DNA from: Amaranthus tricolor
Lineage: Eukaryota > Streptophyta > Magnoliopsida > Caryophyllales > Amaranthaceae
Direction: 5' to 3'
DNA: 64,000 nucleotides
Assembly: GCF_026212465.1 (NCBI RefSeq)
Contig: NC_080051.1
Location: forward strand, 149,001-213,000
The position numbers and the translations under genes were made by a program. The first letter of the stretch is position 1. Each line of letters begins with the position of its first letter. The notes below the pieces were generated by a model. It was given only the letters and a program-made list of their open reading frames with translations. It searched no databases and was not told where the DNA came from. Below are positions 55,454 to 64,000 of this stretch, piece after piece.

Positions 55454-58400
55454 GAAGAATGAACAAGGATCAATGATCAATGACGAATGAACAATGAAGA
55501 ATGAACAAGGATCAACGATCAATGAAGAATGAACGATGAAGAATGAACAAGGATCAATGATCAATGACGAATGAACGATGAAGAATGAACAAGGATCAAT
55601 GATCAATGAAGAATGAACAAGGATCAATGATCAAAGAAGAATGAACGATGAAGAATGAACAAGGATCAATGGTCAATGAAGAATGAACGATGAAGAATGA
55701 ACAAGGATCAATGATCAAAGAAGAATGAACGATGAAGAATGAACAAGGATCAATGATCAATGAAGAATGAACGATGAAGAATGAACAAGGAGTAATGGTC
55801 AATCACGAATGAACGATGAAGAATGAACAAGGATCAATGATCAATGACGAATGAACGATGAAGAATGAACAAGGATCAATGATCAATGAAGAATGAATGA
55901 TGAAGAATGAACAAGGATCAATGATCAATGACGAATGAACGATGAAGAATGAACAAGGATCAATGATCAATGAAGAATGAACAAGGATCAATGATCAAAG
56001 AAGAATGAACGATGAAGAATGAACAAGGTTCAATGATCAATGAAGAATGAATGATGAAGAATGAACAAGGATTAATGGTCAATGACGAATGAACGATGAA
56101 GAATGAACAAGGATCAATGATCAATGAAGAATGAACGATGAAGAATGAACAAGGAACAATGATCAATGAAGAATGATCGATGAAGAATGAACAAGGATTA
56201 ATGGTCAATGAAGAATGAACGATGAAGAATGAACAAGGATCAATGGTCAATGAAGAATGAACGATGAAGAATGAACAAGGATCAATGATCAATGAAGAAT
56301 GAACAAGGATCAATGATCAAAGAAGAATGAACGATGAAGAATGAACAAGGATCAATGATCAATGAAGAATGAACGATGAAGAATGAACAAGGAGTAATGG
56401 TCAATGACGAATGAACGATGAAGAATGAACAAGGATCAATGATCAATGACGAATGAACGATGAAGAATGAACAAGGATCAACGATCAATGAAGAATGAAC
56501 GATGAAGAATGAACAAGGATCAATGATCAATGACGAATGAACGATGAAGAATGAACAAGGATCAATGATCAATGAAGAATGAACAAGGATCAATGATCAA
56601 AGAAGAATGAACGATGAAGAATGAACAAGGATCAATGGTCAATGAAGAATGAACGATGAAGAATGAACAAGGATCAATGATCAAAGAAGAATGAACGATG
56701 AAGAATGAACAAGGATCAATGATCAATGAAGAATGAACGATGAAGAATGAACAAGGAGTAATGGTCAATCACGAATGAACGATGAAGAATGAACAAGGAT
56801 CAATGATCAATGACGAATGAACGATGAAGAATGAACAAGGATCAATGATCAATGAAGAATGAATGATGAAGAATGAACAAGGATCAATGATCAATGACGA
56901 ATGAACGATGAAGAATGAACAAGGATCAATGATCAATGAAGAATGAACAAGGATCAATGATCAAAGAAGAATGAACGATGAAGAATGAACAAGGTTCAAT
57001 GATCAATGAAGAATAAATGATGAAGAATGAACAAGGATTAATGGTCAATGACGAATGAACGATGAAGAATGAACAAGGATCAATGATCAATGAAGAATGA
57101 ACGATGAAGAATGAACAAGGATTAATGGTCAATGACGAATGAACGATGAAGAATGAACAAGGATTAATGATCAATGAAGAATGAACGATGAAGAATGAAC
57201 AAGGATCAATGATAAATGAAAAATGAACGATGAAGAATGAATAAGGATCAATGATCAATGACGAATGAACGATGAAGAATGAACAAGGATCAATGATCAA
57301 TGAAGAATGAACGATGAAGAATGAACAAGGAGTAATGGTCAATGACGAATGAACGATGAAGAATGAACAAGAATCAATGATCAATGACGAATGAACGATG
57401 AAGAATGAATAAGGATCAATGATCAATGACGAATGAACGATGAAGAATGAACAAGGATCAATGATCAATGAAGAATGAACGATGAAGAATGAACAAGGAG
57501 TAATGGTCAATGACGAATGAACGATGAAGAATGAACAAGGATCAATGATCAATGACGAATGAACGATGAAGAATGAACAAGGATCAATGATCAATGAAGA
57601 ATGAACGATGAAGAATGAACAAGGATTAATGGTCAATGACGAATGAACGATGAAGAATGAACAAGGATCAATGATCAATGAAGAATGAACGATGAAGAAT
57701 GAACAAGGATCAATGATAAATGAAAAATGAACGATGAAGAATGAATAAGGATCAATGATCAATGACGAATGAACGATGAAGAATGAACATGGATCAATGA
57801 TCAATGAAGAATGAACGATGAAGAATGAACAAGGAGTAATGGTCAATGACGAATGAACGATGAAGAATGAACAAGGATCAATGATCAATGACGAATGAAC
57901 GATGAAGAATGAACAAGGATCAATGATCAATGAAGAATGAACGATGAAGAATGAACAAGGATCAATGATCAATGAAGAATGAACGATGAAGAATGAACAA
58001 GGAACAATGATCAATGAAGAATGATCGATGAAGAATGAACAAGGATTAATGGTCAATGAAGAATGAACGATGAAGAATGAACAAGGATCAATGGTCAATG
58101 AAGAATGAACGATGAAGAATGAACAAGGATCAATGATCAATGAAGAATGAACAAGGATCAATGATCAAAGAAGAATGAACGATGAAGAATGAACAAGGAT
58201 CAATGATCAATGAAGAATGAACGATGAAGAATGAACAAGGAGTAATGGTCAATGACGAATGAACGATGAAGAATGAACAAGGATCAATGATCAATGACGA
58301 ATGAACGATGAAGAATGAACAAGGATCAACGATCAATGAAGAATGAACGATGAAGAATGAACAAGGATCAATGATCAATGACGAATGAACGATGAAGAAT

Positions 58401-61400
58401 GAACAAGGATCAATGATCAATGAAGAATGAACAAGGATCAATGATCAAAGAAGAATGAACGATGAAGAATGAACAAGGATCAATGGTCAATGAAGAATGA
58501 ACGATGAAGAATGAACAAGGATCAATGATCAAAGAAGAATGAACGATGAAGAATGAACAAGGATCAATGATCAATGAAGAATGAACGATGAAGAATGAAC
58601 AAGGAGTAATGGTCAATGACGAATGAACGATGAAGAATGAACAAGGATCAATGATCAATGACGAATGAACGATGAAGAATGAACAAGGATCAATGATCAA
58701 TGAAGAATGAATGATGAAGAATGAACAAGGATCAATGATCAATGACGAATGAACGATGAAGAATGAACAAGGATCAATGATCAATGAAGAATGAACAAGG
58801 ATCAATGATCAAAGCAGAATGAACGATGAAGAATGAACAAGGTTCAATGATCAATGAAGAATGAATGAAGAAGAATGAACAAGGATTAATGGTCAATGAC
58901 GAATGAACGATGAAGAATGAACAAGGATCAATGATCAATGAAGAATGAACGATGAAGAATGAACAAGGATTAATGGTCAATGACGAATGAACGATGAAGA
59001 ATGAACAAGGATCAATGATCAATGAAGAATGAACGATGAAGAATGAACAAGGATCAATGATAAATGAAAAATGAACGATGAAGAATGAATAAGGATCAAT
59101 GATCAATGACGAATGAACGATGAAGAATGAACAAGGATCAATGATCAATGAAGAATGAACGATGAAGAATGAACAAGGAGTAATGGTCAATGACGAATGA
59201 ACGATGAAGAATGAACAAGGATCAATGATCAATGACGAATGAACGATGAAGAATGAACAAGGATCAACGATCAATGAAGAATGAACGATGAAGAATGAAC
59301 AAGGATCAATGATCAATGACGAATGAACGATGAAGAATGAACAAGGATCAATGATCAATGAAGAATGAACAAGGATCAATGATCAAAGAAGAATGAACGA
59401 TGAAGAATGAACAAGGATCAATGGTCAATGAAGAATGAACGATGAAGAATGAACAAGGATCAATGATCAAAGAAGAATGAACGATGAAGAATGAACAAGG
59501 ATCAATGATCAATGAAGAATGAACGATGAAGAATGAACAAGGAGTAATGGTCAATGACGAATGAACGATGAAGAATGAACAAGGATCAATGATCAATGAC
59601 GAATGAACGATGAAGAATGAACAAGGATCAATGATCAATGAAGAATGAACGATGAAGAATGAACAAGGATCAATGATCAATGAAGAATGAACGATGAAGA
59701 ATGAACAAGGAACAATGATCAATGAAGAATGATCGATGAAGAATGAACAAGGATTAATGGTCAATGAAGAATGAACGATGAAGAATGAACAAGGATCAAT
59801 GGTCAATGAAGAATGAACGATGAAGAATGAACAAGGATCAATGATCAATGAAGAATGAACAAGGATCAATGATCAAAGAAGAATGAACGATGAAGAATGA
59901 ACAAGGATCAATGATCAATGAAGAATGAACGATGAAGAATGAACAAGGAGTAATGGTCAATGACGAATGAACGATGAAGAATGAACAAGGATCAATGATC
60001 AATGACGAATGAACGATGAAGAATGAACAAGGATCAACGATCAATGAAGAATGAACGATGAAGAATGAACAAGGATCAATGATCAATGACGAATGAACGA
60101 TGAAGAATGAACAAGGATCAATGATCAATGAAGAATGAACAAGGATCAATGATCAAAGAAGAATGAACGATGAAGAATGAACAAGGAACAATGGTCAATG
60201 AAGAATGAACGATGAAGAATGAACAAGGATCAATGATCAAAGAAGAATGAACGATGAAGAATGAACAAGGATCAATGATCAATGAAGAATGAACGATGAA
60301 GAATGAACAAGGAGTAATGGTCAATGACGAATGAACGATGAAGAATGAACAAGGATCAATGATCAATGACGAATGAACGATGAAGAATGAACAAGGATCA
60401 ATGATCAATGAAGAATGAACGATGAAGAATGAACAAGGATCAATGATCAATGACGAATGAACGATGAAGAATGAACAAGGATCAATGATCAATGAAGAAT
60501 GAACAAGGATCAATGATCAAAGAAGAATGAACGATGAAGAATGAACAAGGTTCAATGATCAATGAAGAATGAATGATGAAGAATGAACAAGGATTAATGG
60601 TCAATGACGAATGAACGATGAAGAATGAACAAGGATCAATGATCAATGAAGAATGAACGATGAAGAATGAACAAGGATTAATGGTCAATGACGAATGAAC
60701 GATGAAGAATGAACAAGGATCAATGATCAATGAAGAATGAACGATGAAGAATGAACAAGGATCAATGATAAATGAAAAATGAACGATGAAGAATGAATAA
60801 GGATCAATGATCAATGACGAATGAACGATGAAGAATGAACAAGGATCAATGATCAATGAAGAATGAACGATGAAGAATGAACAAGGAGTAATGGTCAATG
60901 ACGAATGAACGATGAAGAATGAACAAGGATCAATGATCAATGACGAATGAACGATGAAGAATGAACAAGGATCAATGATCAATGAAGAATGAACGATGAA
61001 GAATGAACAAGGATCAATGATCAATGAAGAATGAACGATGAAGAATGAACAAGGAACAATGATCAATGAAGAATGATCGATGAAGAATGAACAAGGATCA
61101 ATGATCAATGAAGAATGAACGATGAAGAATGAACAAGGATCAATGATAAATGAAAAATGAACGATGAAGAATGAATAAGGATCAATGATCAATGACGAAT
61201 GAACGATGAAGAATGAACAAGGATCAATGATCAATGAAGAATGAACGATGAAGAATGAACAAGGAGTAATGGTCAATGACGAATGAACGATGAAGAATGA
61301 ACAAGGATCAATGATCAATGACGAATGAACGATGAAGAATGAACAAGGATCAATGATCAATGAAGAATGAACGATGAAGAATGAACAAGGATCAATGATC

Positions 61401-61692
61401 AATGAAGAATGAACGATGAAGAATGAACAAGGAACAATGATCAATGAAGAATGATCGATGAAGAATGAACAAGGATTAATGGTCAATGAAGAATGAACGA
61501 TGAAGAATGAACAAGGATCAATGGTCAATGAAGAATGAACGATGAAGAATGAACAAGGATCAATGATCAATGAAGAATGAACAAGGATCAATGATCAAAG
61601 AAGAATGAACGATGAAGAATGAACAAGGATCAATGATCAATGAAGAATGAACGTTGAAGAATGAACAAGGAGTAATGGTCAATGACGAATGA

Positions 61693-61697
61693 ACGAT
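61693..61697. repeat. Target-site duplication, left of LTR copy 3
   Basis: ACGAT directly precedes the LTR, in the same context as copies 1 and 2. Confidence 0.9.
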
Positions 61698-62067
61698 TGA
61701 TATAGATTGGTATGCCTCAAAACAAAACCAAGCTATAAGCACACGTAGTTTGCTGTTTTCGTTTAATGAATTTGTTTTTGTGATTTTTGTGGTTTTATAA
61801 CAAGGGAAAAATGAAATGTATGTGTTGATTTTTCAAACTGAAAATGGCTTGCCAAAGGTTGCTTCGATACAGATACACCACGAAACAAATCTAAGGGCTC
61901 CTAAGAACACATTCAAACTTTAGCCAAAAGTATGAAAAGCATAGGAACTTCAAATTACTTAAACTAATCCAAGTTAAAGTAAATTGCAAATAAGAACAAG
62001 GAAAATTGCTCAAAGGGTTGTGTTTGTATTATGCAAGCTGAATGCCTTCATTACATGAACTACAAGC

Positions 62068-62076
62068 CTATTTATA
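62068..62076 (-). promoter_or_regulatory. Candidate LTR TATA box, copy 3
   Basis: The same TATAAATAG on the minus strand, in an identical context to copy 1. Confidence 0.55.
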
Positions 62077-62742
62077 CTAAAAGGAAATCAGCCCAACAAA
62101 AAATAAATAAAAAAAAAAAAAAAAAAATTAAATTAAAAAGCAAAAAAATCAGAATGTTGCTTGTTTCTTAACGGCTAGGAATCCACTTGCAAGTCCACTT
62201 GCAAGTTGCATCTTACAATCTTCTATGGAAATAATTAGGCTATTTTGTAGTGCATAGCTATATCTTACAAAGTCTTCATAGGCTATTTTCTAGGCTGATT
62301 TGTTTTTTGTAGAAAAGATCTTCATGTAATAATGAACCAAAATCAGATTTCCCAACGGCTGAATTCTTGTATGATTTGCAAATATCTTCATATGTCCTTG
62401 GTTTATTTGCTGTCTCAAACAACTTGATTTTGCTAAATATATTTTTTTAATCTTCCACTTGCTGAACCTTCATATTTATATTCTTCATATTTCCTTGGTT
62501 TATTTGCTTGATATTTTCAGCTGCTTGCTTGCGTTTCAATCGCATAATATTCGACCCATGAGCAAAATTAAATACTAAACTCAAATAAAAGAAAAGTACA
62601 ACTCGACTAACTAAGCATGAGAAATGATTAAGCTTGATCCTAAACCTGGCTTAAATCATTTCGAAGAAAACAAAAGACCCAAATACTCGAAATAAAATAA
62701 ACGACTTAAATAATAAAACGACCCAAAAAAAAAAAAGAAGAC

Positions 62743-62869
62743 TTAGTTTATGACTACGAAATTAAAGGATTTCAGTTTTGGACCTTGAATTTTAGCGTCT
62801 TCCATTTGATGCATCATTATATTGATCTTGGCTAGCTCAGCAGAACTAGATGTAGGTGATCCTACATCA
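62743..62869 (-). other. Open frame at the U3 end of LTR copy 3
   Basis: The same 41-codon open frame and TAA as in copies 1 and 2. It reads on into satellite upstream. Confidence 0.35.
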
Positions 62870-62874
62870 ACGAT
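62870..62874. repeat. Target-site duplication, right of LTR copy 3
   Basis: ACGAT directly follows the LTR, in the same context as copy 2. Confidence 0.9.
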
Positions 62875-63030
62875 GAAGAATGAACAAGGATCAATGATCA
62901 ATGACGAATGAACAATGAAGAATGAACAAGGATCAACGATCAATGAAGAATGAACGATGAAGAATGAACAAGGATCAATGATCAATGACGAATGAACGAT
63001 GAAGAATGAACAAGGATCAATGATCAATGA

Positions 63031-64000
63031 AGAATGAACAAGGATCAATGATCAAAGAAGAATGAACGATGAAGAATGAACAAGGATCAATGGTCAATGA
63101 AGAATGAACGATGAAGAATGAACAAGGATCAATGATCAAAGAAGAATGAACGATGAAGAATGAACAAGGATCAATGATCAATGAAGAATGAACGATGAAG
63201 AATGAACAAGGAGTAATGGTCAATCACGAATGAACGATGAAGAATGAACAAGGATCAATGATCAATGACGAATGAACGATGAAGAATGAACAAGGATCAA
63301 TGATCAATGAAGAATGAATGATGAAGAATGAACAAGGATCAATGATCAATGACGAATGAACGATGAAGAATGAACAAGGATCAATGATCAATGAAGAATG
63401 AACAAGGATCAATGATCAAAGAAGAATGAACGATGAAGAATGAACAAGGTTCAATGATCAATGAAGAATGAATGATGAAGAATGAACAAGGATTAATGGT
63501 CAATGACGAATGAACGATGAAGAATGAACAAGGATCAATGATCAATGAAGAATGAACGATGAAGAATGAACAAGGAACAATGATCAATGAAGAATGAACA
63601 AGGATCAATGATCAAAGAAGAATGAACGATGAAGAATGAACAAGGATCAATGGTCAATGAAGAATGAACGATGAAGAATGAACAAGGATCAATGATCAAA
63701 GAAGAATGAACGATGAAGAATGAACAAGGATCAATGATCAATGAAGAATGAACGATGAAGAATGAACAAGGAGTAATGGTCAATCACGAATGAACGATGA
63801 AGAATGAACAAGGATCAATGATCAATGACGAATGAACGATGAAGAATGAACAAGGATCAATGATCAATGAAGAATGAATGATGAAGAATGAACAAGGATC
63901 AATGATCAATGACGAATGAACGATGAAGAATGAACAAGGATCAATGATCAATGAAGAATGAACAAGGATCAATGATCAAAGAAGAATGAACGATGAAGAA
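63031..64000. repeat. 560-bp tandem duplication at the right edge
   Basis: The sequence from 63031 restarts at 63591 with the same order of variants (GATCAAAGAAG, GGATCAATGGTC, CAATCACGAATG). The 560-bp unit equals twelve 42-bp plus two 28-bp monomers. The second copy is cut by the window end. The junction replaces GAATGATCGATG with GAATGAACAAGG near 63594. Confidence 0.75.

Larger units (their letters stand above)
51828..56165. repeat. LTR-bearing duplicated block, copy 2
   Basis: The left part matches block copy 1 at 6910 bp. The right part, from about 52.1 to 56.17 kb, matches block copy 3 at 7421 bp to the right of the 7-bp indel and at 7428 bp to the left of it. It carries private changes at 52110, 52145 and 52173. 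Confidence 0.7.
55449..61697. repeat. 42-bp satellite array, third segment
   Basis: This is the same satellite between the second and third LTRs. Its first 700 bp or so, and the stretch near 56.7-58.2 kb, carry markers of the 8-20 kb domain (CAATCACGAATG, AAGAATAAATGATG near 57010, AACATGGATC near 57788). Its last 2.2 kb match the block left of the second LTR. It is therefore a mosaic of at least two array domains. No gene is seen. Confidence 0.95.
61698..62869 (-). mobile_element. Solo LTR, copy 3
   Basis: This is the third 1172-bp copy, with A-runs of 19 and 12 as in copy 2 and the same ACGAT duplication. The right flank matches copy 2 for about 720 bp. The left flank matches copies 1 and 2 except that it lacks their extra 7-bp unit about 550 bp upstream. 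Confidence 0.88.
59490..63590. repeat. LTR-bearing duplicated block, copy 3
   Basis: Third LTR-bearing block, sharing about 4.1 kb with copy 2. It lacks the 7-bp extra unit found in copies 1 and 2. The left boundary is approximate. Confidence 0.68.
62870..64000. repeat. 42-bp satellite array, right segment
   Basis: The satellite continues past the third LTR and leaves the window. Its first 720 bp or so match the sequence after the second LTR at a 7421-bp offset. A 560-bp tandem duplication follows. Confidence 0.95.

Noticed and set aside
1..64000. tRNA or rRNA genes, or telomeric repeats
   Set aside because: I saw no cloverleaf, no rRNA-like stretch and no TTTAGGG-type array. Non-satellite DNA is limited to the three LTR copies.
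1..64000. A hidden defence, biosynthetic or other multi-gene system
   Set aside because: There is no non-repetitive coding sequence outside the three identical 1.17-kb LTRs. The interest of the window is structural and evolutionary.

Overview
The window is almost entirely a tandem satellite (minisatellite-type) array with no gene I can support. The basic unit is 42 bp, built from three related 14-bp blocks (GATGAAGAATGAAC, AAGGATCAATGATC, AATGAAGAATGAAC). It fills 1-47366, 48539-54276, 55449-61697 and 62870-64000. The only other DNA is three copies of one 1172-bp element, at 47367-48538, 54277-55448 and 61698-62869. Each has TG...CA ends, imperfect 8-bp terminal inverted repeats and a perfect 5-bp target duplication (ACGAT), and none has internal retrotransposon sequence. 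I read them as a solo LTR lying in minus-strand orientation. The content indicates a nuclear eukaryotic heterochromatic locus. A flowering plant is likely, from the LTR style with TATAAATAG and the large satellite array, but the species cannot be named.

Layout. 1-7826 is a heterogeneous array with local duplications, such as a roughly 1-kb block repeated at a 1512-bp offset. 7827-22498 is two tandem copies of a 7336-bp segment. From about 21.3 to 32.1 kb there are two tandem copies of a 5404-bp segment, which overlaps the previous duplication. From about 32.4 to 46.1 kb a higher-order repeat dominates. Its base form is 1344 bp, and 1722-bp and 1834-bp variants are interspersed. 46144-64000 carries three LTR-bearing blocks separated by more satellite, and the array runs off both window edges.

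Organisation. Monomer variants are not random: they recur in fixed order, so higher-order repeats can be traced. Truncated 28-bp monomers (one 14-bp block lost) sit at recurring spacings of 280, 364 and 700 bp and mark the higher-order unit. On the minus strand the 42-bp unit is exactly 14 codons with one stop-free frame. This produces a ladder of repetitive open frames of up to 537 codons, interrupted where a 28-bp monomer shifts the frame. They are a by-product of the repeat geometry, not genes.

History. All three LTRs have the same target duplication, the same left flank and essentially the same sequence. Two other places in the array (around 12455 and 19791) carry the matching flanks with a single ACGAT and no LTR, so they are paralogous empty sites. 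The simplest account is one retrotransposon insertion into one satellite block, reduction to a solo LTR, then spread of the LTR as a passenger of satellite amplification.
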